NCBI RefSeq assembly: GCF_008042275.1
Contig: NZ_RDBK01000043.1
Location: 2,221,944-2,285,943, forward strand
Length of the DNA: 64,000 nucleotides
Origin: Streptomyces sp. OR43
Lineage (GTDB): Bacteria > Actinomycetota > Actinomycetes > Streptomycetales > Streptomycetaceae
Direction of reading: 5' to 3'
Shown here piece by piece: positions 8,185-15,802 of this stretch. The stretch's first letter is position 1. Every line of letters starts with the position of its first letter. The notes beneath the pieces were generated by a model. That model worked only from the letters and a program-made list of their open reading frames with translations. It did no database searches and was not told where the DNA came from. The position numbers and the translations under genes were made by a program.

Positions 8185-8819
8185 CCGCCCTGAACGGCTC
8201 CGAACGGCCCGACGGACTCACCGGAAGGGTGCTGCGCATGCTGGCGGCCCAGGCCGCCGAGCACGGCGTGCACCTCGACGTCATCCCGCTCGCCGAGTAC
8301 GACATCACCCCCTGCGGGCCGTGCGGCGACTGCAATGTGCGCCCGCTGCCGTGCGCCCTGGACGACGACGTGCCGGCCCTGGTGGACCGCCTGGTGCGGG
8401 CCGACGGGGTGCTGTACGCGGCGCCGGTCCACGGCTTCGGGCTGGCGGGCGTCATGCAGAACTTCATCGAGCGGGCCGGGGTCGGCCATCTGCGCTTCGA
8501 CCGCCCGCTCGCCAACAAGGTGGCCGGCGTCGTGGTCACCGGCCGCCGCTACAGCCACGATCGGGTCTACGGGCAGCTCATCGACAACGTCCTGCTCAAC
8601 CGGATGATCGTGCCGGGCAGCGGCTTCCCCGCCTTCGTGCACGACCAGTTCGCCCCGGGCGAGGACCAGGAGGGCCTGGCCGCCGCACGTGGACTGATGG
8701 ACCGGATGATCGACCTGATGCGGATCCTGCTCCTGCCGCACGGCGGCCGCGGCGACACCGCCCGGCTGCTGTCGCTGCCCCGCAACGAACGAGCCGGACT
8801 GCTCAGCCCCACGGGGTGA
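8154..8819 (+). CDS. Iron-sulfur flavoprotein / NADPH-dependent FMN reductase-like oxidoreductase
   Basis: The protein is 221 aa with a flavodoxin-like fold. Near the N terminus is an AALNGSERPDG nucleotide loop, followed by a compact cysteine motif C54-x2-C57-x2-C60-x6-C67. This is the pattern that binds a 4Fe-4S cluster in iron-sulfur flavoproteins. A YAAPVHGFGLAGVMQNFIER segment follows, as usual for FMN binding. Next to TrpE/TrpG it is a good candidate for oxidation of ADIC to a 3-substituted anthranilate, as proposed for SgcG in C-1027 biosynthesis. The last seven codons and the stop lie inside a tandem repeat that continues downstream, so the C-terminus may be recent. Confidence 0.82.
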   Translation: MVDHGPWASIAALNGSERPDGLTGRVLRMLAAQAAEHGVHLDVIPLAEYDITPCGPCGDCNVRPLPCALDDDVPALVDRLVRADGVLYAAPVHGFGLAGVMQNFIERAGVGHLRFDRPLANKVAGVVVTGRRYSHDRVYGQLIDNVLLNRMIVPGSGFPAFVHDQFAPGEDQEGLAAARGLMDRMIDLMRILLLPHGGRGDTARLLSLPRNERAGLLSPTG

Positions 8820-8928
8820 ACAGCCCGGCTCCGGAACGGGATCCGGGCTGCTCGGCCCCACGGGGTGAACAGCCCGGCTCCGGAACGGGATCCGGGCTGC
8901 TCGGCCCCACGGGTGAACAGCCCGGCCG
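8796..8928. repeat. Tandem 49-bp repeat with internal hairpins between convergent genes
   Basis: A full 49-bp unit at 8820-8868 is followed by a 48-bp copy (8869-8916, one G lost) and a partial copy (8917-8928). A partial copy also covers the end of the upstream gene (8796-8819, one mismatch). Each unit holds an 8-bp stem (cagcccgg / ccgggctg) and a cccc/cgggg stem, so several alternative hairpins can form. It lies between two convergent operons (stops at 8819 and 8941) and probably works as a bidirectional terminator that has been amplified. Confidence 0.8.
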
Positions 8929-8940
8929 CGACCGGGGGGT

Positions 8941-10212
8941 TCAGGATGCCGGCGGCGCCACCGGACCCGCCGCGTGCCGCCCGCCGACCAGCACCGACCG
9001 CAGCGCCTCCTTGTCCTGGAGCACCGTCAGGTCCGCCGCCGGATCGCGGTCCCACACCACCAGGTCGGCCAGGCGGCCCGGCGCCACCACTCCGGCGTCC
9101 GCGCCGCGCCCGGCCAGCTCGGCCCCGTGGGCGCAGGCCCACTTGATGACCGTCTCGGGCGCGATCCCGGCCCGCTCCCCGTACATCACCAGCTCGTCCG
9201 CGTACGTCCCGTGCGGGGTCCAGGCGAAGCCGAAGTCGTCACCCGGCACGATCTTCATGCCGCGGGCCTCGGCCGTCGGGAGGAAGCGCAGGGTGTTCTC
9301 GATCTCGTCCCGGAAGTCCAGCGACTCCAGATAGTCGGGAGCCTTGCCGAACCGCTCCCCGAGCGCCAGCAGCCGGTCCGGCTGGAACAGGCTCGGCACC
9401 ACGAACACGCCCCGCTCGGCGATCTCGTCGAGCGCCCGGTCGTCCGCGTACGTGGCGTGGTCGATGACGTCGACGCCGGCGGCCAGCGCGTTGCGGATGC
9501 CGGCCAGGCCGCGGGAGTGCGCCCGCACCCGGGCGCCGCGCCGGTGCGCGGTCTCCACGACCGTGGTCAACTCCTCGCGGGTGAAGAGCAGTTCCTCGGA
9601 GCGGGCGTTGGGGAACGTGTCGTCCCCGGAGGAGAACACCTTGATGATCTCGGCGCCCTCGTCGATCTCCTCCTCGGTGTACTTCACCAGGTCGCCCAGG
9701 ACGTCCACGACCGGCATCAGCTCGCGCGGCATCCGCGCCTTGAGCTCGGGCGAGCGCCGTCCCGGCGGCCCCGACACCATCAGGTCGCGGCTGCACGGAG
9801 TGATGCGCGGGCCCGCGATGACGCCGGACTCGATGGCGTTCTTCAGCGCCATGTCGATCCCGGCGACCGACCCGGCCCCCACGAACGCCGTGTAACCGCA
9901 GCTCAGCAGGTCCGCCGCGTGCCGGGCGGCATGCAGCGCGACCTCGGGCACCCGGTACTTGAACAGCGTCTCGCGGCCGGTGGTGACATTGACGTACGCG
10001 ATGTGGGTGTGGCCCAGCGTCATGCCGGGCAGCACGGTGGCCCCGGCCAGGTCCCAGTGGACGAAGCCGCCCTCGGCGGGGGCCTCGGAGGCCGGCAGCA
10101 CGGCCTCGATCCGTTCGCCCGACACCAGGACGGAGCGGGCGGGCAGCGAGGCGCGGCCCAGCCCCTCCTGGACGGTGACGTCGTGCAGCAGCAGTCGGCG
10201 GTCAGTGGTCAC
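8941..10212 (-). CDS. Metal-dependent amidohydrolase (candidate cyclising or amide-processing enzyme)
   Basis: The protein is 423 aa from a GTG that overlaps the upstream stop (GTGA). It has the full amidohydrolase metal site: GHTHIAY (HxH, near 68-70), a candidate carboxylated Lys in EIIKVFSSGD (near 193), single His in RVRAHSRG and VIDHATYAD, and the final Asp in VPGDDFG. Relatives include imidazolonepropionase-like and Xaa-Pro dipeptidase-like amidohydrolases. Benzoxazole clusters (nataxazole NatAM, A33853 BomN) use an amidohydrolase to close the benzoxazole ring after a ligase has activated 3-hydroxyanthranilate. The PaaK-like ligase two genes upstream makes that reading attractive here, but it is inference. 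Confidence 0.85.
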   Translation of the reverse strand: MTTDRRLLLHDVTVQEGLGRASLPARSVLVSGERIEAVLPASEAPAEGGFVHWDLAGATVLPGMTLGHTHIAYVNVTTGRETLFKYRVPEVALHAARHAADLLSCGYTAFVGAGSVAGIDMALKNAIESGVIAGPRITPCSRDLMVSGPPGRRSPELKARMPRELMPVVDVLGDLVKYTEEEIDEGAEIIKVFSSGDDTFPNARSEELLFTREELTTVVETAHRRGARVRAHSRGLAGIRNALAAGVDVIDHATYADDRALDEIAERGVFVVPSLFQPDRLLALGERFGKAPDYLESLDFRDEIENTLRFLPTAEARGMKIVPGDDFGFAWTPHGTYADELVMYGERAGIAPETVIKWACAHGAELAGRGADAGVVAPGRLADLVVWDRDPAADLTVLQDKEALRSVLVGGRHAAGPVAPPAS

Positions 10213-10931
10213 GGCCGGCTCCCCACGGACGTCCGGGCATCCTCAAAACGGGCCAGTACCGCGGGCCCGAACACCATCCACACCATGGGGACGCCCGGCC
10301 GCGAGACCTGGAACTCCAGCCGGTGCGCGACGCGTCCCGGTTCGTTGGTGACGGCGGCGTCCGCGCGTCCCTCGGCGACGAGCTGGGCGGCGTGGATCGT
10401 GGACTCGGCCGGCACCCAGGCGATGTCGTAACCGCCCCGCCCGCCCTCGGCCCCGTCGAGCAGCTCCACCAGACGGCGGGTCTCGTGCAGGGTCGCCAGG
10501 CGCAGGACGCCCTCGCGCAGCCCCGAAGGGCCGGAGGCGATGCCGTACTCGGGGGTCGGCGTGGAGAAGGTGGCGTCCAGCCGCAGCCGGGGCGACCAGA
10601 AGAAGCGGGTCGCGCACTCGGCGGCGCCCGGCACCAGGGCGTAGGCGGGACCGCCGCGGCTGCCGACGGCGGCGAGCAGCTCCTCGAAGGAGTCGTACGG
10701 CACGGGTTCCACCACGGGGCCGCCGAGGTGGGCCAGCCGGTACCCGAGACGGGAGAGGGCGACCATCGACGTGGTGCCGTCGGGGCCGAGCGTGCCGACC
10801 CGCAGGGTGCCGGGCCGCAGCAGCGGCGAGTGGGGTATCCGGGCGGGCTCCCACAGGATGGGGAACGGCGTCGTGTCGGAGTCGTCGCCGTCGCCGAGGA
10901 CGTCCTGGGCGCGGAACAGGGGCTCGGTCAT
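10209..10931 (-). CDS. Prephenate dehydratase-fold (type 2 periplasmic-binding-like) protein
   Basis: This 240-aa protein starts at the ATG at 10931, overlapping the ligase stop (ATGA). Residues 44-56 (RVGTLGPDGTTSM) resemble the GPxGTfS opening of prephenate dehydratase. The later alternation (SFEELLAAV, DIAWVPAESTIHAAQL, ADAAVTNE) fits a two-lobed PDT or binding-protein fold. I do not find the TRF catalytic motif of true prephenate dehydratases, so normal dehydratase activity is doubtful. BacA-type prephenate decarboxylases are distant relatives. No signal peptide is seen, so it is cytosolic. It may act on a cyclohexadiene intermediate or bind a pathway aromatic; neither is proven. Confidence 0.5.
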   Translation of the reverse strand: MTEPLFRAQDVLGDGDDSDTTPFPILWEPARIPHSPLLRPGTLRVGTLGPDGTTSMVALSRLGYRLAHLGGPVVEPVPYDSFEELLAAVGSRGGPAYALVPGAAECATRFFWSPRLRLDATFSTPTPEYGIASGPSGLREGVLRLATLHETRRLVELLDGAEGGRGGYDIAWVPAESTIHAAQLVAEGRADAAVTNEPGRVAHRLEFQVSRPGVPMVWMVFGPAVLARFEDARTSVGSRP

Positions 10932-12340
10932 GCGCGGTGCCCCCGGGCCCCGGCGAGCCGGCGGGCGGCTGCCGTCTCGTGGTCGATCGGCGCACGCCGG
11001 TCGTGGATGCGCGCCGCCTTCCAGCTGACGAAGGCGCCGGTCGTGGTGACCGGGTCCAGTTCGCTCGGCAGCTCCACCCGGCAGCGCACCCCGAGCGCGT
11101 CGGCGACCCGTGCCGCGTGGGCGGCCTCCAGTCCCGGCACGCGCCCGTCGGGCAGGTCGAGCCGGACGGTGATCAGGTCCTCGCCGTCCTCGGCGCGGTC
11201 GATGACGACCTGGTAGCCGTAGCTGTGGTCGATCCGGCGCAGGACGGCCCGCTCGATCTGCCAGGCCTGGAAGCTGTGACCGCCGAGCACGATCCGGTCG
11301 CGGGTGCGGCCGACGACCCGCATGACGGGGCCCCGGATGCCACAGCCGCACACGTTGCCGGAGAGCTCGACCAGGTCGCCGGTCCGGTAGCGGATCAGCG
11401 GCTTGATGCCGTCGATCAGCATCGTGACGACCAGTTCGCCGGTGCCCAGGTCGCCGAGTGCGGCACCGGTGTCCGGATCGACGAGCTCGGCGATGTAGTT
11501 GGGCCGGGCCAGGTGGAGCCGGCCGTGCGCGCAGGCCGAGGCGATGACCAGGGTCTCCTGGGAGCCGTAGAGCGCGTTGTACGTCCGCGCGCCCCACGCC
11601 TGGTCGATCTGGCGGGCCAGGTCGGGCGTGCACATCTCGCCGGTGACCAGGAAGACCTTCACGGCGAAGTCGCGGCGCGGGTCGAGCCCCTGCTCACGGG
11701 CGGCCCGCGCCAGCGAGAGCGCCACGTTCGGCGTGCAGAACACGACGTCCAGGGCCAGGTCCCGCATCAGCTGGAGGGCCTTGGGGAAACCGATGACGGG
11801 GGAGTACGGCCAGATCTTGGCGACGGCCGAACCCACGTTGCGGGCCACGTCACCGAGGGTGTCGCCGAGCGAGTGGACCTCGGTGGGACCCATCACGCCG
11901 ACGCGCGGGGCCCGGTCGCCGAAGACGTCCGTGAAGATGTTCCGCCAGCTCTCCGTCACATGGGCGTTGGAGGCGATCACCTCGCGCGGGTCACGGGGAC
12001 AGGGCGTGGCCGGTCCGGTGGTGCCGGTGGTCTCGTAAAAGAAGCAGGCCTCGTCGAGATCACGGCTCAGCACGTCGGACATGGCCGTGCGCAGATGGTC
12101 CTTCGTGGTGAAGGGCAGCGAGCGCACGTCGTCGAGGGTGAGCCGGGCGGCCGGCACACCGGCCAGGTGCCGGGCGTAGAAGGGCGAGCCGTCCTGCGCG
12201 AGCGCGACGACCTCGCGCAGCTGCCGCTGCGCCCACGTACGCCACTCCTCCTCACCGAGTTCACCCGCGGTGTACCGGTCGTGCAGCGTCAGATAGCGCT
12301 CGATGAAGTCGCGGTGCTTCCCGGATGTGGGCAGCCACAT
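10928..12340 (-). CDS. PaaK-like adenylate-forming ligase (phenylacetate-CoA ligase family)
   Basis: The chosen ATG at 12340 (MWLPTSGKHRDF) has GGGGGA upstream. An earlier in-frame start at 12454 has no good RBS. The protein is 470 aa. ATP-binding motifs are visible: YETTGTTGPATP at 102-113, YGSQE near 268, and IRYRTGDL near 330. After it come Cys residues (NVCGCG) as in some PaaK enzymes, and then a C-terminal lid. The family activates aryl or arylacetic acids as AMP esters and often passes them to CoA or an amine. In benzoxazole pathways a similar ligase activates 3-hydroxyanthranilate, so an aminobenzoate from the TrpE/TrpG branch is the natural candidate. Stop and next start overlap. Confidence 0.85.
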   Translation of the reverse strand: MWLPTSGKHRDFIERYLTLHDRYTAGELGEEEWRTWAQRQLREVVALAQDGSPFYARHLAGVPAARLTLDDVRSLPFTTKDHLRTAMSDVLSRDLDEACFFYETTGTTGPATPCPRDPREVIASNAHVTESWRNIFTDVFGDRAPRVGVMGPTEVHSLGDTLGDVARNVGSAVAKIWPYSPVIGFPKALQLMRDLALDVVFCTPNVALSLARAAREQGLDPRRDFAVKVFLVTGEMCTPDLARQIDQAWGARTYNALYGSQETLVIASACAHGRLHLARPNYIAELVDPDTGAALGDLGTGELVVTMLIDGIKPLIRYRTGDLVELSGNVCGCGIRGPVMRVVGRTRDRIVLGGHSFQAWQIERAVLRRIDHSYGYQVVIDRAEDGEDLITVRLDLPDGRVPGLEAAHAARVADALGVRCRVELPSELDPVTTTGAFVSWKAARIHDRRAPIDHETAAARRLAGARGHRA

Positions 12341-12526
12341 GGATCCCCCAGGTGATTCGGCGGGTGCGGTGGACGTCAGTGCCGTGCACCGGGCACAGGG
12401 CCGGGTGCGCCCGTACGCGTCCGGGAAGCGGCTATCCGATACTGCGGTCCGCACCGAGGAGCCCTCAATTAGCCTTAGGAGACAGTCCCTTCGCTCTTGG
12501 TGGCAGTGCGCCGGGGCGCGCGTCGG
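12341..12526 (-). promoter_or_regulatory. Gap inside the minus-strand operon, possible internal promoter
   Basis: These 186 bp separate trpF from the ligase gene and are the longest gap in the run. On the minus strand a TTGAGG-like element near 12461-12466 is followed downstream by TATCGGAT near 12433-12440. The spacing is longer than ideal, so an internal promoter is only possible. Confidence 0.25.
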
Positions 12527-13129
12527 TCATGCGGCCGCCTTCTTGGCCGCGGTCACGAACTGCCTGATCAGCTCCGGGTCCTTGACGCCGCGGGTGCGCT
12601 CGACGCCGCTGGAGACGTCCACTCCCCAGGGCCGCAGACCGGCGACGGCCGCGGCGACGTTGTCCGGGGCGAGACCGCCGGCGAGGAGCCACGGGCCGGT
12701 GGGCGGGACGCCGAGCGCGGCCGGGTCCCAGCGCTCGCCGGAGCCGGGCCGGGGCGAGTCGATGATCAGCAGGTCCTCGCCGTACGCACCGGTCTCCAGC
12801 GGCGCCCCGCCCTCCGGCGAGGTGGCCCGGATCAGCCGGAACCCGTCGGCGCGCAGCGCGGCGAACGCCTCGGGGGGCTCCGCGCCGTGCAGCTGCACGG
12901 TGTCGACGCCCGCTTCGGCGGCGGCCCGGCGCACCTCGTCGAGCGGCTCCCCACGGAACACGGCGACGGTGGCGGTCCCTTCCGGCACCAGGGCGGCCAG
13001 CGCGCGGACGTCGGCGGGAGCGACCCGGCGGGGGCTCGGTGTGAGGACGAAGCCGATAGCGTCGGCCCCGGCCTCGACCGCGGCCGCCACGTCCTGCGGG
13101 CGGCTCAGGCCGCATACCTTGACGTACAT
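12527..13129 (-). CDS. trpF: Phosphoribosylanthranilate isomerase (TrpF)
   Basis: The protein is 200 aa from the ATG at 13129 with AGGAGA upstream. A 23-residue extension from 13198 is possible but has a poorer RBS. All core motifs are present: KVCGLSRPQD with catalytic Cys, GADAIGFVLTPSPRRV, VQLHG, IIDSPRPG with catalytic Asp, LAGGLAPDNV and GVDVSSGVE. The normal reaction is the Amadori rearrangement of N-(5-phosphoribosyl)anthranilate. Streptomycetes normally lack TrpF because PriA does this step, so a separate trpF without trpC or trpD here points to a role in the cluster. It may act on an N-phosphoribosyl aminobenzoate or simply raise flux. Confidence 0.88.
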   Translation of the reverse strand: MYVKVCGLSRPQDVAAAVEAGADAIGFVLTPSPRRVAPADVRALAALVPEGTATVAVFRGEPLDEVRRAAAEAGVDTVQLHGAEPPEAFAALRADGFRLIRATSPEGGAPLETGAYGEDLLIIDSPRPGSGERWDPAALGVPPTGPWLLAGGLAPDNVAAAVAGLRPWGVDVSSGVERTRGVKDPELIRQFVTAAKKAAA

Positions 13130-13215
13130 GTCTTCTCCTGGATCCGGAACGTGAACGGGAACGTGCACGGGGACTTCGGTGCTGTCGGGGTCATCCATGC
13201 TGTCAGGCCCGGTGC

Positions 13216-14493
13216 TCAGGACCGGACGGCGGTGCGGGAGCACAGGAAGACCACGGCCGCGGCGGTCAGCCCGCCCGCCGTGAGGGCCAGCGCGGTCCGC
13301 GGACCGGCCGCGGACGCGAGCAGCCCGCCGAGCAGCCCGCCCACCGGGATCACCGCCCAGGTGAGGAACCGGAAGGTGGCGCTGACCCGGCCGATGAGCT
13401 CGGGGGGCACGGTGGCCTGGCGCAGCGTGATCGAGTGGATGTTGAAGATCGCGATGCCGAAGCCGTTGAGGACGTAGCCGGCGCCGAGGAGCGCGTATCC
13501 GGGCCCGGTTCCGGCCCCGGCCGCCAGCGGCAGCAGCAGGGTCGCCGAGGAGGCGATGGCCATGCCGGACACCATGGCGCGGCCCACGCCGAGCCGCTTC
13601 CCGAGCCGGCCGGCGGACAGTGCGCCGCCGAACGCGCCGATGCTGCCGACCGCGATGACCAGGCCGAGGCCGGCCGGGCCGAGATGCAGGACGCGCAGCG
13701 CGTAGAGCGGGAAGACGACCAGGACGACGTCCCAGAGCAGGTTGTACAAGGAGGCGTGCAGCATGATCACGCGCAGCAGCCTGCTGTCGAGCGTCATGCG
13801 CAGCCCCGCGGCGATGTCCTTGCGCACGGAGGACCGGGCGCCTGCCGCGCGGACCGGCCGGGTCTCCGGGGTGCGGATCCGCAGCAGCATGGCCGCGCCG
13901 AAGAGGTAGCCCAGGCAGTCGACCAGGATGGCGACGGGCGCGGTGAGCACCTGGATCAGGGTCCCGCCGAGGCCCTGTCCGGCGGTCTCCGCGACCGAAC
14001 GGCTGGCCTGGAGCTTGCTGTTGCCCTCGACCAGCTGCTCCTTGGCCACCAGGGACGGCACGTACGCCTGGTAGGCCACGTCGAACAGGGCGGTGAGCAC
14101 ACCGGTGGCGAACGCGACGGCGCACAGGGCCCAGATGCCGAGCCCGCCCAGCCAGGCGAGCAGCGGCACCGCGGTGAGGATCGCGGCCCGCCCGAGGTTG
14201 GCGGTGATCAGGAGCGGACGGCGGCGCACCCGGTCGGCCAGCACCCCGGCGAACAGGGTCACGCACAGCACCGGCAGGTACTGGGCGCTGTTCAGCAGTC
14301 CCAGCTGGGCCGGGCTCGCGTCGAGCAGCACGATCGCGGTGACCGGCAGGGCCAGTTCGGTGACCCGGGAGCCGAGCAGGGAGACCGTCTGTCCGGCCCA
14401 CAGCCGGCGGAAGTCCCGGTGGTGCCAGAGCCCGCGGGGCGGTGGTTCCGGGGCCGGGGGCCCGGCCCGGTCGAGGAGCTCAGCCGACGACAT
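13216..14493 (-). CDS. MFS transporter (12-TM, enterobactin exporter/EntS-like)
   Basis: This 425-aa protein has about 12 hydrophobic segments and an early WHHRDFRRLWAGQTVSLLGSRV motif. That motif is typical of the MFS group containing EntS and macrolide efflux proteins. A cytoplasmic loop with DRVRRRPLL follows TM2, the MFS motif A position. It overlaps the end of the ATP-grasp gene by 14 bp and precedes trpF, so it is part of the biosynthetic operon. It is the likely exporter or self-resistance pump for the product. Confidence 0.85.
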   Translation of the reverse strand: MSSAELLDRAGPPAPEPPPRGLWHHRDFRRLWAGQTVSLLGSRVTELALPVTAIVLLDASPAQLGLLNSAQYLPVLCVTLFAGVLADRVRRRPLLITANLGRAAILTAVPLLAWLGGLGIWALCAVAFATGVLTALFDVAYQAYVPSLVAKEQLVEGNSKLQASRSVAETAGQGLGGTLIQVLTAPVAILVDCLGYLFGAAMLLRIRTPETRPVRAAGARSSVRKDIAAGLRMTLDSRLLRVIMLHASLYNLLWDVVLVVFPLYALRVLHLGPAGLGLVIAVGSIGAFGGALSAGRLGKRLGVGRAMVSGMAIASSATLLLPLAAGAGTGPGYALLGAGYVLNGFGIAIFNIHSITLRQATVPPELIGRVSATFRFLTWAVIPVGGLLGGLLASAAGPRTALALTAGGLTAAAVVFLCSRTAVRS

Positions 14494-15763
14494 GGACGGC
14501 CTCCCGGGTCGCCGGGCCCCGGGCGTCGGCGGGCTGCTCGCCCTGCGGATGCCAGTCGAGCCGATAGGCGGCGAGCGTCTGCCGGATGGCCTCCTCGACC
14601 TGTTCGGAGCGCTCGGCCCGGTAGCGGAACGTGCCGGCGGTGTGGACCGCGCCGCCGTTGCCGCTGAGCACCGTGCCGGGCGGCGGCAGGGTCTCGGAGC
14701 AGAGCGCGGGCACCCGGCCCACCAGCGAGGTCACCGCGTCCACGACGGCCGGGCGTACGGGCGGCTCGGGCATCATCAGATAGCCGGCGACCGGACCGTC
14801 CAGGTCCATCGGCGCGATCGTCATGTCGTCGCCGAGCTGTACCCGTGCGGAGGCGGCGACCAGGTCGACGCCGTAGACCTCCTCCCAGATGACCCGGACC
14901 TGACCGCCGCCGGCCCGTGCCCCGATCTCCAGGAACACCAGCTCGTCGCCGTCGCCCGAGGGCCGCGGGGCGCGGAAGACCTCCAGGTGGAAGACGTCGT
15001 CGGTGAGGTCCAGGGCGGCGCACACGCGCTCGGCGAAGCCGGTCACGCGCTGCTCGAAGTCCCGGTCGTCGTTGGCGACCGAGCTGAAGGCCGTGCCGGT
15101 GGCGAAGTCGAGGCAGCTGCCGCCGCAGCGCCAGGACCGCGAGGTGAGCAGTCTGCCGCCCCGCATCACCCCGTCGATCTGGTAGAGCGCCCCGTCGATG
15201 AACTCCTCGCACTGGGCGTCGGCGAGACCGCCTTCGTTCAGCAGGGCGTCCAACTGCGCCTCGGAGCGCACCACGTGCACGCCCTGGCTGTCGGCGCCCG
15301 CGCGCGGCTTGAGGACGAACGGATAGCCGTGCCGTGCGGCGAACTCCCGCACCAGGCCGGCCGTGGGTGTCTCCCGGAAGTCGGGCACCCGCAGCCCGGC
15401 CGCCGCGACCAGGCCCTTCATGACGACCTTGTCCCGGACGGCGGCGACCTCCTCGGGGCCGCGGCCCGGGATGCCGAAGTGCCGGCGGATCTCGCCCGCG
15501 GGCTCCAGGTCGAACTCGGAGAGCGCGAGGACATGGGTGAACGGGCCGTACAGCTCGACGAGTTCGGCGGTCTGCGCCAGGACCTCGGCGGTGTCGGAGA
15601 GGTCGTCCAGCACACGGATGTCCTCGGCCAGCTCCCCGTCGAGCGGCGTACGGCCCGCCGCGGTGGTCAGATAGGCGACGCGGTCTTCGGTGTGGTCGAG
15701 GTAACGGTGGTACTCCGCGAAGGAGTTGGTCCAGCGGTTGAGGATGAGGACATGGCGGTTCAT
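14480..15763 (-). CDS. ATP-grasp carboxylate-amine ligase (second of a pair)
   Basis: The protein is 427 aa from the ATG at 15763. The N-terminal lobe (about 1-100) is followed by the ATP-grasp core: KVVMKGLVAAAGLRVPDF near 113-130, GYPFVLKPRAGADSQGV near 147-163 with the phosphate-contacting Lys, EEFIDGALYQIDG near 187, and a metal-binding LEIGARAGGGQV near 275. These enzymes make amide bonds through acyl phosphates, as in BacD or L-amino-acid ligases. With the neighbouring ATP-grasp enzyme it could join the amino acid, aminocyclitol and aryl units. It overlaps the MFS gene downstream. Confidence 0.85.
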   Translation of the reverse strand: MNRHVLILNRWTNSFAEYHRYLDHTEDRVAYLTTAAGRTPLDGELAEDIRVLDDLSDTAEVLAQTAELVELYGPFTHVLALSEFDLEPAGEIRRHFGIPGRGPEEVAAVRDKVVMKGLVAAAGLRVPDFRETPTAGLVREFAARHGYPFVLKPRAGADSQGVHVVRSEAQLDALLNEGGLADAQCEEFIDGALYQIDGVMRGGRLLTSRSWRCGGSCLDFATGTAFSSVANDDRDFEQRVTGFAERVCAALDLTDDVFHLEVFRAPRPSGDGDELVFLEIGARAGGGQVRVIWEEVYGVDLVAASARVQLGDDMTIAPMDLDGPVAGYLMMPEPPVRPAVVDAVTSLVGRVPALCSETLPPPGTVLSGNGGAVHTAGTFRYRAERSEQVEEAIRQTLAAYRLDWHPQGEQPADARGPATREAVHVVG

Positions 15764-15802
15764 CGGGTCTCCGGATGGTTCGTGGACGGTCCTGCGGAGG
15801 GA

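Noticed and set aside
8820..8928. CRISPR-like array
   Set aside because: The repeats are directly adjacent without unique spacers and contain the end of a gene; a tandem duplication explains them.
10209..10931. True prephenate dehydratase (PheA)
   Set aside because: The start resembles the family but the catalytic TRF motif is not seen, and the gene is locked in a biosynthetic operon.
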